Origin: Propionibacteriaceae bacterium ZF39
Lineage (GTDB): Bacteria > Actinomycetota > Actinomycetes > Propionibacteriales > Propionibacteriaceae
Reading direction: 5' to 3'
DNA length: 64,000 bases
Assembly (NCBI GenBank): GCA_039565995.1
Contig: CP154795.1
Span: 2,108,001 to 2,172,000, forward strand
Shown here: piece by piece, positions 8,127-17,404 of the stretch
Layout of the letters: every line of letters starts with the position of its first letter
Position numbering within the stretch: position 1 is the stretch's first letter
Program-made: the position numbers and the translations under genes
The notes under the pieces: generated by a model
What the model was told of the DNA's origin: nothing
Databases searched by the model: none
The model's input: only the letters and a program-made list of their open reading frames with translations

Positions 8127-9137
8127 TCAGAGGGCGCGCAGTAACGGCCGGTCCTGTTGTGCCTCGGTGCGGGCGGTGCGGAGCCGTGCGGCGAACTCGG
8201 TGGTGCCCGCGACGGCGGCGAAAAACGCCTCGATCTGCTCGTCGGTGAGTTTGGCGGCCAGCTCGTCCACGTCGTAGTGGGTCCACCACGCGTCCATGTC
8301 ACCCCAGGTCAGCACGAACGCGCGCACCGAGAACCGCGCCGGCCGCTCATCCGCGTCGACCGGACGGCGAGACCGTGCGGCCGGCTTCGCGGCCTTGCCG
8401 GCCTTCGCGGCGTGGACGCGAGCGAGTGCTTGGTCGGCCAGCTCGTGCAGTTGGCGATCCCGCTCGGTCGCATCCTCGGCATGCGCGTCGCGGAGGCGTT
8501 GGAAGATCGGGTTGACCGGCGCTCCGGCCTCGATCTCCATCAGCCCATCGCGCGCCAGGGCGCGCATCTGCGCCGGCATGGCGGGGTCTTCTGCCAGGCG
8601 TTGCAGGAATCCGATCTGCTCCAGTCTGGTGTAGGAGGACGAGCCGGTGACCATGCGTGCCGCCTGCGCGCGGGCGTCCCCGTGCTGACCGGGGACGGGT
8701 GGTCCCGCCGAATCGGCGGGACCATGCTTTCCGGGCTCGTGACCGTCTCGGAACTGGGTGGCAGCCTTCCTCCGGGCGGCGTCCTCGGCCATGAGTTCCT
8801 TGATCTCCCGGTACAGGCCGGCGGCCTCGATCGGTGTCAGCGGCTTGTGAAGCTGGTTGTCGTCCTGTTCGGCCAGCAGATGCCCGAGCCGGTCGGAGAT
8901 GCCCGAGCGCACCCACACGCTGACCCGCCGCTGGCCGAGCTTCTTGATCGCCGCGAGCCGGCGTGCCCCGCACACCAGCGTCCCGTCCGGGGTGATCGTC
9001 GGCGGCTGCAACAGACCGTCCCGCTCGATCGACGCGACCAGCGCGTCGAGGTCGCCCAGGTCGGTGCGATGCCGGTGACCGACGGTGATGGACTCCACCG
9101 CCCGCTCCAGCTCGATGTGACCGGCGCGGGTGTTCAT
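8127..9137 (-). CDS. parB: ParB-like DNA-binding protein
   Basis: A 336-residue protein. The N-terminal ParB/Srx domain (about 10-110) has the conserved run LVCGARRLAAIKKLGQ and a DGLLQPPTI segment, followed by a basic linker and helical C-terminal region. On ICEs such proteins aid maintenance of the circular form or act as regulators. Its start overlaps the stop of the preceding gene (ATGA), placing it in the replication and maintenance operon that runs from ardC. No ParA is visible. Confidence 0.8.
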   Translation of the reverse strand: MNTRAGHIELERAVESITVGHRHRTDLGDLDALVASIERDGLLQPPTITPDGTLVCGARRLAAIKKLGQRRVSVWVRSGISDRLGHLLAEQDDNQLHKPLTPIEAAGLYREIKELMAEDAARRKAATQFRDGHEPGKHGPADSAGPPVPGQHGDARAQAARMVTGSSSYTRLEQIGFLQRLAEDPAMPAQMRALARDGLMEIEAGAPVNPIFQRLRDAHAEDATERDRQLHELADQALARVHAAKAGKAAKPAARSRRPVDADERPARFSVRAFVLTWGDMDAWWTHYDVDELAAKLTDEQIEAFFAAVAGTTEFAARLRTARTEAQQDRPLLRAL

Positions 9138-10036
9138 CCCGCACCCCGCGACTTCTTGGTGCCCCGGTTGTGGGTGCCCGGCACCGCCAAGGAGAGAGTG
9201 AGCACGAGGTCGTCGTCACGCAGCAACAGCGGCAGCGTCTCGCCGATCAGCAGCCGCAGCAGCAGGCCGCGTCCCGCGCCGGTCGCCGCCAGCTCCGCTC
9301 CCGGGGTGCCGAGCAGGGCGCGCAGCAGCACCGCCCACGAGCGGCTGGGCAGATCGAGCAGCGCCCGGGCGTGCTTGTCGCGTCGCAGCGTCTCGTAGGC
9401 GGTGTGCCGGTTCCCGACACGGGTCAGCGCCACACAGACGTGCTCTACCGCCGCCCGCGCGGTCCCGGCCGGCCAGCCCAGCAGCACCAGCAGCGTGATC
9501 GCATCCTCCACGGCCGCGGTCGCGCTCGTCACTCCTGAACTGTCGCGATCCGGCGGCGCCGTCTCGTCATCCTCACCGTGATGGGCGTCGGTGACGTGGA
9601 AGGCCGGGTGGTAGTCGTCCAGCGGGTTCTCACGGTCGGAGAGACGCTCGGGGTCGTGGAACACCGAATAGCGGGGCCGGCGGGCCTGGTGGGTCGAGCA
9701 CAGCAGACCTTGGCCGCGTTCCTCGGCGATGCAGGTGATCCGCACCGCGTGCGTGACGACCGCCCACGGATCATCGGCCGTGCGGGCGGCCTTGGTGCGC
9801 ATCACGTCGAACGCCGCTGACGCGGCCTCCCACGGATCGAGGTGATGCTTGTGCGCAAGCGCTGCGTACTTCTCGGCGGCGAACGCCATCAGCTCCGCCG
9901 CCGCCGGGTCTCGCTCCCAGGCACCGCGACCGGCGGCGTGGAGCCGATTCAGCAGGGCGCGCAGCCCCTCGCTGCTGCGGTAGTCCTCAGCCGATCGATC
10001 ATCGCGTGCGTCGGTGGGCGTGGTGTTGTTGGTCAT
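9134..10036 (-). CDS. Conserved ICE protein, paralogue of the gene at 28758-29633
   Basis: A 300-residue, mostly helical protein of unknown function. Motifs shared with the paralogue inside the serine-recombinase element include LLNRLHAAGRGAWERD, DPWAVVTHAVRITC and PSRSWAVLLRALLG. Start at ATG 10036, behind a GGAGGTG-like box. It lies between the 138-residue protein and parB, so a role in element maintenance or regulation is plausible. The presence of one copy in the ICE and one in its parasite is notable. Confidence 0.75.
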   Translation of the reverse strand: MTNNTTPTDARDDRSAEDYRSSEGLRALLNRLHAAGRGAWERDPAAAELMAFAAEKYAALAHKHHLDPWEAASAAFDVMRTKAARTADDPWAVVTHAVRITCIAEERGQGLLCSTHQARRPRYSVFHDPERLSDRENPLDDYHPAFHVTDAHHGEDDETAPPDRDSSGVTSATAAVEDAITLLVLLGWPAGTARAAVEHVCVALTRVGNRHTAYETLRRDKHARALLDLPSRSWAVLLRALLGTPGAELAATGAGRGLLLRLLIGETLPLLLRDDDLVLTLSLAVPGTHNRGTKKSRGAG

Positions 10037-10118
10037 GGTCGGGGCACCTCCTGGCGAGCAGGTGCTCCCGCAGGCGACTGCGGGTTCTACCTCGACCAAG
10101 AGGGTGTCCATGACCGGG

Positions 10119-10535
10119 CTACCGCATCCCGACCCCGGACCGGACCTGGCCCTGATCGGAGCCGCCGTGGCGTCCGAACGCCGATAGCGGCGGCAGGTGT
10201 CGGGCGCGCTCACCGACCCACCGCGCGCCCGCCTCGATCGGAGCCCGAACCTTGCGGCTACCGGCCGCAGTGAGGTCGATACCTCGGCGCGACAACCCTC
10301 CACCGCTCCGGGCGAACAGGTCGGTTGGGCGCACCCAATCCACGCCCCGGCCCCGCACCTGCGCCAACTTCTCCTTCGCCGCCCTACGAGCCCCGGACTC
10401 CTTGATCGCGTCCGGCGTGCCCGCCACCTCGGCATCCTCGGCCGGGTTCGAGGTCGTCCGCACCCGCTGAGCCGGTTCGGGCTCGGGATGGCGGTTGTAC
10501 TGGTCGGCCGGGTTCTTCTGGTCGTGGTCGCTCAT
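10119..10535 (-). CDS. Hypothetical ICE protein
   Basis: A 138-residue, strongly basic protein. It has a Pro/Glu-rich, probably disordered N-terminus and a helical middle (ESGARRAAKEKLAQVRGRG). No family was recognised. The start ATG overlaps the stop of the DUF2637 gene (ATGA), so it is translationally coupled to it, which supports it being a real gene. Confidence 0.6.
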   Translation of the reverse strand: MSDHDQKNPADQYNRHPEPEPAQRVRTTSNPAEDAEVAGTPDAIKESGARRAAKEKLAQVRGRGVDWVRPTDLFARSGGGLSRRGIDLTAAGSRKVRAPIEAGARWVGERARHLPPLSAFGRHGGSDQGQVRSGVGMR

Positions 10536-11257
10536 GGTGCGGCTCCTTCCATCGCGGGCTCGGACCCGGACGGGTCCGCCTCATCGGTGTGGTGAGTACG
10601 AGCCGTACCGGCGTGCTCGGGACGGGGCAGCCACCGGCCGACCGTCGAGGGATGCACGCCCAGGTGCCGCGCGATGGCCTTGTTCGACCACTCCTGCTCA
10701 CGCAGCTCGGCCGCCAGCGCCCGACGATCCGGGCCGCCGTCCTCAACCGCCTCAGCCGCGCCGGGCTCGGGATCGGGCAGGTCGGGCGGTTCCGCCTCGC
10801 TCTGTGACGACACGGCCGGGATCGGCGCAGCCGCCGGCAGATCGGTGGCTCGGGCGGCGGCGCGGGTCAGAACAACGGTGAGGTGCGTGATCGCCAGCAG
10901 CACCACCGGCGGCACCGCGGCCACCGCAGCGGCCAGCGAGCCGGGTACATCGGCGTCGGCGGCGACGACGGCATGCAGGGAGTTCGCGGTCACCGACACT
11001 GCCGCGCCGCCGATCAGCAATGTCCACGGATACCAGGCGGCCTTCTCGCCGGCGAGTGCGACCACGGCAACGGTAGACACCACGATTACGCCATCGACGA
11101 TCAGCGGCCATGCCCACGCCTGGCCGGCCCCGATCCCGGAGCGGAGGGCGAGGTCAGCCAATGCGGTGAAGGACAACCAGAACGCGCCGGCCGCGATGAA
11201 CACCGTCCCGGCAACCGAGGTGATGACGGCCCAGCGCCGCCCCTGAAGCCTGCTCAT
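10532..11257 (-). CDS. DUF2637 membrane protein with C-terminal helix-turn-helix
   Basis: A 241-residue protein. The N-terminal half has four membrane helices (DUF2637 type; for example WAVITSVAGTVFIAAGAFWL and a later PPVVLLAITHLTVVL). The C-terminal half, after an acidic and Pro-rich linker, contains a resolvase-like HTH (about 185-215: WSNKAIARHLGVHPSTVGRW). DUF2637 proteins are common on actinobacterial conjugative plasmids and ICEs (SpdB-like spread proteins). Start ATG 11257 overlaps the upstream stop (ATGA). Confidence 0.8.
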   Translation of the reverse strand: MSRLQGRRWAVITSVAGTVFIAAGAFWLSFTALADLALRSGIGAGQAWAWPLIVDGVIVVSTVAVVALAGEKAAWYPWTLLIGGAAVSVTANSLHAVVAADADVPGSLAAAVAAVPPVVLLAITHLTVVLTRAAARATDLPAAAPIPAVSSQSEAEPPDLPDPEPGAAEAVEDGGPDRRALAAELREQEWSNKAIARHLGVHPSTVGRWLPRPEHAGTARTHHTDEADPSGSEPAMEGAAP

Positions 11258-12186
11258 GCCAGCCCTCTCGATCTGGATGCCGGCCGTTGCGCCGCATGAC
11301 GGGTGAACCCAACGGCCGCCCGGCTGGACGGAGCGGGGCGCTCCCGGTGTTTGGTGGCGTCGCCGACGCTGCGATAGGCGCTGTAGACGGTTCGCGTGAT
11401 TTCCCGCTCGCCGAAGTCCGGCTGCTCCGCTCGGACCAGCGCATCCAGGGCATCGGAGACGGGAACGTTGCCTTCGGCCAGGCGGCACGCGGCCCAGAAC
11501 AGCTTGTAGTTGCGATCGCCCTTCACCTGACGCGCCAACCACGCAGCGAGCCGGTCCGCGTCCTCCCGCCCAGCGACTCTGCGGTTCTCGGGCATAGGAC
11601 GGCGCGGCGGTGCAGGGGCGAGGAAGTTCCGTAGCCGCACAGCATCCACCGGCTTCACCAGGCCCGCGGCGACCTGCTCGACTCGGTACGGGATGCGTGC
11701 GCCGTCGAGCATGCGCACCGAGGATGGAGCGATGATGTAGCCGCCGTCACCGCGGCAGTCGACGCCGGCCTTGCCGACCGCCCACGACCGTTGCTCTTGG
11801 GCTGGGTCGGCTGGGAAGTAGGCGTGCCGCCCGCCGGTCGGCGTGGTCACTGTCGCTAGCGGCTCAGGGATCAGGCCCGCGCGAGCGGCACGCGCGTAGG
11901 AGGCGTACCCGTTCGCACCGTGCACATCGATGTCGACCACGACCAGCCCCGACGCGGCGCCGGTGGGGATGCCGATGTTCGCAGTTGGTTGCCATCGCCA
12001 CCAGCCCTGCACCCGCCGCAGATCATCCGTCGCCTGCGGGAAACCCGAAGGCACGAGCGGCGTCTTCTCACCTGGCGCGCAGGGAAAGACTGGCACCCCA
12101 GCCCGCGCCAGTTCGCGTGCCGCATCCGGCAACGACAGACCGTTGAGCTGCTCAAAGACGGTGGCGAGTGCTCCGGGGGCGACCAT
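11254..12186 (-). CDS. Bifunctional DNA primase/polymerase (prim-pol)
   Basis: A 310-residue protein. The N-terminal archaeo-eukaryotic primase domain (about 10-200) has the acidic metal-binding motif LVVVDIDVHG and the downstream TPTGGRHAYF motif, both typical of prim-pol enzymes of actinobacterial plasmids and ICEs. It probably primes replication of the element during or after transfer. ATG 12186 overlaps the ardC stop (ATGA), so it is coupled to it. A separate helicase partner is not seen in this operon. Confidence 0.85.
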   Translation of the reverse strand: MVAPGALATVFEQLNGLSLPDAARELARAGVPVFPCAPGEKTPLVPSGFPQATDDLRRVQGWWRWQPTANIGIPTGAASGLVVVDIDVHGANGYASYARAARAGLIPEPLATVTTPTGGRHAYFPADPAQEQRSWAVGKAGVDCRGDGGYIIAPSSVRMLDGARIPYRVEQVAAGLVKPVDAVRLRNFLAPAPPRRPMPENRRVAGREDADRLAAWLARQVKGDRNYKLFWAACRLAEGNVPVSDALDALVRAEQPDFGEREITRTVYSAYRSVGDATKHRERPAPSSRAAVGFTRHAAQRPASRSRGLA

Positions 12187-13268
12187 CACAGCCCCCGCCC
12201 CGGCACCGCCTGCACTCTCCGCAGCTCGCGTTCGGGCAGCGGTGTTCGATCCGGTGCCCGCTCGGGTTCCGAGTGTTCGTGTCCGGCACGTTCGGGGGCG
12301 TCGATCCGCAGTGACACCGGGTTGCCGTTGCCGAGCTGGATCGTGTCCAGCTCGCCCAGGACCTCGGTGGCGGTGCGCCGGACCTTCTCGCCGGTATCGC
12401 GAATCACCTGTACCGGGTCCTTGCCGTCCACGTTCGCCGCCCACCCGGCCACATACGGGATCGTGTAGTCGCTGGTGTCCATGCCGTGCGCGGCGGCGAT
12501 CATCAGCGCCACCGACTCGGCCTCGACCTCGCCGATCCCGCGATGCTGGCGGGCCTCCTCCTGGTTCGGCCCGTGCAGGCGGACGTGACCCAGCTCGTGT
12601 GCGAGTGTTTTCACCTGCGCGGCCGGGTCCATGTCGGTGCGCACGAGCACTTGCCGGGTCTCGTAGTCGGTCATGCCGTTCGCGCCTCGGATCGCGTCAC
12701 TGTCCGGCATCCGCAGCACCTCGTAGCCCAGCGACTCGACCTGGGTGGCCAGTCCTTCCCACAGTCCGGCGGGTGCTTCGCCTTCTAGGAGCTTCGGGCT
12801 CGGCAGTTCCGGCAGTTCGGCGCCGTGAGTCCGGGAAACATCCCAGACATGGGCCGGCACTACGTTGACGACCCGCCGTTGCACGACTTCGCCTGGACGC
12901 GGCTTCTCGCCCTTCATCAGACGTCGCCACGAAGCCGGGTCCTTCGGTGTCGCCGTCGCGAACCTCACCCGCACCGGGCTGCGAATCTCATAGCCGCCGC
13001 CGGCCTCGGCCCAGCGGCCCATCTTCTTCCAGTCCTGAAACCCGGCCACCCACGTCGGCGTCGGCGTGGGCACTCGGCCTTGCTCGTATGCTTCGAGGTG
13101 CTGAGCCCAGATCAGCAGTGTGTTGTTGAACGAGCGGGACCGGAACCGCGCGGCGAACTCCATCGCCTGCCGCCAGTCGTCACCGGACACCAGTTCCTCG
13201 ACTGATCGCACGATGCGTTCTTCGAGAGCTTCGAGCTTCGCTTCCCGCGTCTCGTTCCTCATAGCCAT
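12186..13268 (-). CDS. ardC: ArdC-like antirestriction protein with zinc-peptidase-like domain
   Basis: A 360-residue protein. The N-terminal part (about 30-150) matches the ArdC single-strand-DNA-binding domain (FRSRSFNNTLLIWAQ). The C-terminal part contains a metallopeptidase-type motif TLAHELGHVRLH (about residues 210-221) with a downstream Glu in EVEAESVAL. ArdC proteins protect incoming single-stranded DNA from restriction. It is the first gene of the maintenance operon, with three ATGA junctions downstream of it. Confidence 0.85.
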   Translation of the reverse strand: MAMRNETREAKLEALEERIVRSVEELVSGDDWRQAMEFAARFRSRSFNNTLLIWAQHLEAYEQGRVPTPTPTWVAGFQDWKKMGRWAEAGGGYEIRSPVRVRFATATPKDPASWRRLMKGEKPRPGEVVQRRVVNVVPAHVWDVSRTHGAELPELPSPKLLEGEAPAGLWEGLATQVESLGYEVLRMPDSDAIRGANGMTDYETRQVLVRTDMDPAAQVKTLAHELGHVRLHGPNQEEARQHRGIGEVEAESVALMIAAAHGMDTSDYTIPYVAGWAANVDGKDPVQVIRDTGEKVRRTATEVLGELDTIQLGNGNPVSLRIDAPERAGHEHSEPERAPDRTPLPERELRRVQAVPGRGL

Positions 13269-13408
13269 CGCCTGACCTCCCTCCGCCGGGGCCGCCCGAG
13301 AGGGAGCAGCCGTGCGACCACGAGGTGCGCCGGGCGGATCAGGAAGACGAGACGGACGACAGAACGATGCTGGCGACCGTCAGGCTCCGCGACGAACCCG
13401 ACGAGTCT

Positions 13409-14461
13409 CTACCGGACTACCGGAGCGAGGGTGTCCTCGGGTGTCGCACGAGCTGATGCTGCGGTTATCGCCGGGGCAGATGCGCGTTTCCGCCGGTTGA
13501 TTGCGGAACCTTCTCCGTTTCTCAAAGCCCGATAACCGGCGGGAGTCAGCCCGACGCTACGGCGGAACTGGCGCGTAGCGAAATCTGAATCGCTCCAACC
13601 CACCTCGCGAGCAATCAGAGCGATCGGCGCATCGGATTCGCGCAGAAGCGCGGCCATCCGCTCGGTGCGAAGCATCGTGAGATAGGCGATAGGAGACTTC
13701 CCGAACGCCTCCACGAACAGGCGGCCGAGCTGCGACTTTGAGAGATGTACCTCGCCAGCGAGCTCAGCCGTAGACCATCGCCGCTGCGGCTCAGCACGCA
13801 GGAGATCCGCTGCCCTGCGAACTTCCGCTCGCAATGGCGCGAATCGGCGATGTCGTGGCGCGGACGGCCACCTTGTAGCGCGCTGCGTCGGCGACACTCG
13901 CACCTGCGAAGTCTTGACGAAGGGCGCGATCACATCGACCAGGCTGAACCAAAGAGCCTGCATCCGGTAGAAGTTCTTCGCGGGACGTCCTTCGATGCTT
14001 AATGCCGCCAACTCATCGAGCCAGGGCATCATCCTCTGGGTGCGATCCTCGCCGAGACGGAGCACCTGCGCAGGTTCGGTGTACATCGTCGCTGCGAAGT
14101 CCTGGGCGTCGAGACGGTGGCACAAGCTGCCAACATGCTGCCAGAACACCTGGTCGATCACATAGTCCGTGTCTGCGTAGATCGTCGTTACCGTGATGTG
14201 ACCCTCGGGCTCGCTGCCACACAGAGTGTTCGCGCCCAGCAGGATCACGTCGCCGGGCCCAACGGGCTGTTCACCAAACTCGCTGAAGAGGATCGCAGAG
14301 CCATCGCGAACGATGATCACCTTCACGCAGTCGTACGCGACCGGCACCCGGGCACGGGAGATGGTTGCGGTACGAACCATGAGTGGTTCGTACCGCAACC
14401 CTTGCCCACTTCGATCAAACGAGCTGTCCGAGGACGCCATTGAGCACCTCGTCCATCGCAT
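13409..14461 (-). CDS. AraC-family transcriptional regulator
   Basis: A protein of up to 350 residues. The C-terminal two-helix AraC domain (about 225-320) is clear, with STAELAGEVHLSKSQLGRLF and a second helix pair ending SDFATRQFRRSVGLTPAGYR. The N-terminal part is cupin-like (VGPGDVILLGANTLCG). The gene follows an MFS exporter on the same strand by 18 nt and probably controls it. The true start is uncertain: ATG 14461 and ATG 14380 are both possible, because a 17-bp perfect inverted repeat lies within the first 33 codons. A basic 30-residue tail follows the AraC domain. Confidence 0.82.
   Translation of the reverse strand: MRWTRCSMASSDSSFDRSGQGLRYEPLMVRTATISRARVPVAYDCVKVIIVRDGSAILFSEFGEQPVGPGDVILLGANTLCGSEPEGHITVTTIYADTDYVIDQVFWQHVGSLCHRLDAQDFAATMYTEPAQVLRLGEDRTQRMMPWLDELAALSIEGRPAKNFYRMQALWFSLVDVIAPFVKTSQVRVSPTQRATRWPSAPRHRRFAPLRAEVRRAADLLRAEPQRRWSTAELAGEVHLSKSQLGRLFVEAFGKSPIAYLTMLRTERMAALLRESDAPIALIAREVGWSDSDFATRQFRRSVGLTPAGYRALRNGEGSAINRRKRASAPAITAASARATPEDTLAPVVR
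14363..14400. repeat. 17-bp perfect inverted repeat at the 5' end of the araC-type gene
   Basis: Arms of 17 bp (14363-14379 and 14384-14400) around a 4-nt loop TGAG. They would form a strong hairpin in the mRNA or serve as a dimer operator. The loop overlaps the alternative ATG of the regulator. Confidence 0.85.
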
Positions 14462-14479
14462 TCATGTGCTCGCGGATGC

Positions 14480-15907
14480 CTACGAACTGCCCATCGAGTC
14501 AGTGTTCGTGACTTCGACGTTGGGGAGGGCAATTCGCGCGGCAACGCCTCCTGCAATACAGAGACCGATAATTGCGAGTCCGCTGCTCAGTACGTAGGGC
14601 GATATCCCGTGGACGATCGACGTAAAACCCAATCCGACGTAGACGGTGACCCCCGCGGACCCGCCGAGCTGGTCCGAGGCCCGCTGGACCCCGGACGCGA
14701 CTCCCGCATCCTCTTCTGTGACCTCGGTCACCGCCGCATACTGCAGTCCCACGAGCCCGAATCCCATACCTGCGGCGATGAACAGCATCGCTGGGATCAG
14801 CAGCCATGCGGGGGCTTCGAACTGCGCAGCTATAGCGATCACGATCATGCCTACGCCTGCAGAACTTAGGCCGACAACGATGCAAGAACGCGCTCCCCAG
14901 CGCCCCAAGAGGCGGGGCACGATGGTCACGGCGCCGATGAGTGCCACGGCAAGGGGCAGGAGTAGCAGACCGGCTTCCAGTGGGGAAAGACCGAGTTCAT
15001 CCTGTAGGTAGAACGTGAACAGCAGGAACGATGTCGAAAGCGCCGCGCTCAGCAGTGCAGTCGCAAGATTTGCTCGTACTCGTGTTCGGTTGTGGAAGAA
15101 CGTCAGAGGAACCAGAGGATTCGCGGCTCGGCGTTCCACGGTGACGAACAGGCCTGCGGCGACGCTCGCTCCTATCAGCGCGGCGATTGCTAGCCACGGC
15201 AGATTCCCGGTGTTCTCTCCGGCTTCGACCACCCCGAATGCGAACAGCAGGGGTGCGCTCGTCAGCAGAATCGATCCAAGGAAATCCAACGGGGCGCGCT
15301 CTTGTTTCTGGTCGCGTGGCAGGAGGACTACCGTGGCGAGCAGTACGAACAGAATGAACGGAACCGCGATGAGGAAGATCCATCGCCACCCCAGGTGCTC
15401 GGTGATGATTCCCGAGAGCACGAATCCCAGTACGAGACCGCAGCTCGCCACTGCCGCCCAGACGCTCAGGGCACGGCTGCGAGCCTTCCCTTCGGGAAAC
15501 AGCAGGACGATCGTTGCCATCGCAGCAGGCAGGGCGAGTGCTTCGCCTGCTCCCTGGAGCAACCTGGCGACAACGAGTAGCGCGAAGGAATCCGCGAGGC
15601 CCGCCATCAGCGAGGCTGCTCCGAAGATCGCTGTACCGGTGAGAAGGAGGCGGCGGCGGCCAAAGACGTCCCCCAGGCGGCCACCGAGCATGAGCAAGCC
15701 GCCGCCTGCGATGGTGTAGCCGACGACGACCCATGTCAGCCCACGCGGGTCAACGCCCAGATCGTTGCCTATGGATGGCAGCGCTACGTTGACCACGGTG
15801 ACATCGACGGCGATGAGGAATTGCAGGACAGACAGGCACACGAGGGCTGCCCAGGAACGCGCGGCCGACACTTGCGCTGGCCGCGATGATGAGGTGCTGA
15901 AAGACAT
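14480..15907 (-). CDS. DHA2-type MFS multidrug exporter
   Basis: A 475-residue membrane protein with about 14 hydrophobic helices. Family motifs are visible: motif A GGRLGDVFGRRRLLLTG after TM2, and motif C-like GLVLGFVLSGIITEHLGWRW in TM5. This matches the drug:H+ antiporter-2 (EmrB/QacA) family. The gene is preceded by a short leader ORF and hairpin (16002-16068), which suggests induction by a translation inhibitor, so the substrate may be a ribosome-targeting antibiotic. It forms an operon with the AraC-type regulator. Confidence 0.88.
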   Translation of the reverse strand: MSFSTSSSRPAQVSAARSWAALVCLSVLQFLIAVDVTVVNVALPSIGNDLGVDPRGLTWVVVGYTIAGGGLLMLGGRLGDVFGRRRLLLTGTAIFGAASLMAGLADSFALLVVARLLQGAGEALALPAAMATIVLLFPEGKARSRALSVWAAVASCGLVLGFVLSGIITEHLGWRWIFLIAVPFILFVLLATVVLLPRDQKQERAPLDFLGSILLTSAPLLFAFGVVEAGENTGNLPWLAIAALIGASVAAGLFVTVERRAANPLVPLTFFHNRTRVRANLATALLSAALSTSFLLFTFYLQDELGLSPLEAGLLLLPLAVALIGAVTIVPRLLGRWGARSCIVVGLSSAGVGMIVIAIAAQFEAPAWLLIPAMLFIAAGMGFGLVGLQYAAVTEVTEEDAGVASGVQRASDQLGGSAGVTVYVGLGFTSIVHGISPYVLSSGLAIIGLCIAGGVAARIALPNVEVTNTDSMGSS

Positions 15908-16001
15908 AAAAGCTCCGCTGCTCGAATGAAGAATCGGGCGACAACGGGTGTCGCTCCGAACCGACGATCAAGCGACGGAACGTGGAACTGGAAAAGTGAG
16001 A

Positions 16002-16028
16002 AGACGTTCCGCCGCTAGCGGAGCGTCT
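16002..16028 (-). promoter_or_regulatory. Hairpin overlapping the end of the MFS leader ORF (putative attenuator)
   Basis: An 11-bp stem (one G-U pair) with loop CGCTA; the leader ORF stop codon lies in the loop. Such an arrangement lets a stalled ribosome change the RNA fold before the exporter gene. Confidence 0.5.
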
Positions 16029-16068
16029 CCGTCACAGCGGCAGCGGCCGCAGCAGAAGCACCTGACAT
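16015..16068 (-). CDS. 17-residue leader peptide upstream of the MFS exporter
   Basis: A short ORF encoding MSGASAAAAAAVTETLR ends inside the hairpin at 16002-16028. A TAGAAT box (16076-16081) lies exactly 7 nt before the ATG, the spacing of a leaderless actinobacterial promoter. I infer ribosome-mediated attenuation of the exporter. Not experimentally supported; a non-coding leader is the alternative. Confidence 0.5.
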   Translation of the reverse strand: MSGASAAAAAAVTETLR

Positions 16069-16078
16069 GCCTCCCATT

Positions 16079-16899
16079 CTAGCCGACAGCAGCGTCGGCG
16101 GCAGATGACCCGTGCCACGGGCTCACTCGGGGAGGTATTGCTGCTAAGGCCTGGAGGCTGAGAACACCGTTCCCGAGGGTACTCATCTGTTGGTTCACGG
16201 TAAGGCCGTGCTCAGAGGCGCTAACCCATCCAGATGGGAGGCCCATGAGCCACTCCACAAACTCCGGCGACGGCCTCGGACCGTCCGTGTCGTTCAGGAG
16301 CGTCGGTGATGGGGCTGGTCGTCCGGTGATGTGCTCCCAACGGGCTATCGCACGGGCGTATCCCCCCAGCGTCGAAGATGCTCTGGATCAGGCTCCACAG
16401 GGTCTCGGACTCGTTGTACTTGGCTCGCGAGCCAGGCGGTCCGTTCAGTGCGATGTCGATAACCTGATGGCTCAGAGCGATGGTGCCGCGTCGGGCGCGA
16501 ACTTGATCCAGTGTTTCGCTGCCACGGGCTGAGTCCGAGGCCAGCGGGGTACGAAACAGTGTCCCGGCGATGGGCAAAGATGAAGATGCGATAGCGGTGA
16601 TGGGGTGCGCCGACGAGGGAAGCTGGTAGACCGATCCATCGTGCATCCATCCCGAGGTCGGCCAGATCGCCGAGTACGGCGCCGGCTGCCCGGAGAGGTC
16701 GAGCTGGGAAGTCTCCCAAGCCCCACGAGTCGGGTTCCAGGTTGCGAACGGTTGCATCGCCGTGGGTTGCAAACTCCGGGTCGCGTTGCGCATCGTCTTT
16801 TCCTTCCAATGGTGCACGGACGGCGGGTGAGGACAGCAGGCCCCGCACGTTTTCGATGACGACGAGCTGAGGCTTCAGCACGTCGATCGCTCTCCTCAC
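16079..16899 (-). pseudogene. C5 cytosine DNA methyltransferase remnant (N-terminus missing, one frameshift)
   Basis: The 5' part (16899 down to about 16365) holds motif IV-like VVIENVRGLLS and motif VIII-like GAPHHRYRIFIFAHR. The C-terminal target and motif IX-X part continues in another frame (RAIARWEHITGRPAPSPT, FVEWLMGLPSGWV, STLGNGVLSLQAL) to a TAG at 16079-16081. The frame break lies near a run of six identical bases around 16362-16368. Motif I and the PCQ nucleophile loop are absent, so no activity is expected. The stop TAG is part of the promoter box of the MFS leader. Confidence 0.8.
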
Positions 16900-17152
16900 A
16901 GGAAGTCGGTGCCGGGCTGGTCAACCTCTAGGTGCTCGATTACCCGATCCGCCGCGCCCTTCTTCACATGCGCCGCCGACGCGCACCGTCCTGACTCACT
17001 CGTCTGTCAGGCCTGCCGGACTCCCTGCCTCCGGCCATCAGAGCCACCACACGTCTTTCAGACGAGGCCGTTGCCGCCCGAGGGCGGCGTGATGGAGGGC
17101 GTTGCCCGGTCGAGTGACGCCCCACCTGGTGCCAGGAGAAGGAGGCGCGACG

Positions 17153-17404
17153 GTGACGGTTTCGATGCGTGTGATGTCGGCTGGAGATGGCTACAAGTAC
17201 CTGCTGAAATCCGTCGCCGCGGGCGATGGTGACCGTTCGCTCTCGACACCGCTGACCCGCTACTACGCCGAGGCGCGCACCCCGTCGGGAAGCAAAGCTA
17301 GCTGCGCCTGGATCGAGTTTGTTCGAAGGAACTCTATCGAATGCGATCGCCCGGTAATGAGCATCCGTTATAGATCGGCCAGTAGGCTCGTCGTTCGTGG
17401 CTGA
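17153..17404 (+). pseudogene. trwC relaxase 5' fragment, copy 1
   Basis: The first 46 codons (to about 17290) match the start of the full trwC copy at 20158: MRVMSAGDGYKYLL, then SLSTPLTRYY and a TPxG end. The frame then runs on through unrelated sequence to 17404. A strong AGGAGG lies 7 nt upstream of the GTG, so the original translation signal is kept. DNA identity to the other copies is only moderate, so this is not a recent duplicate. Confidence 0.85.

Noticed and set aside
9134-10435. 433-codon version of the conserved ICE protein
   Set aside because: The extra 133 N-terminal codons are basic and shadow-like and overlap the neighbouring gene; ATG 10036 fits the paralogue's length.
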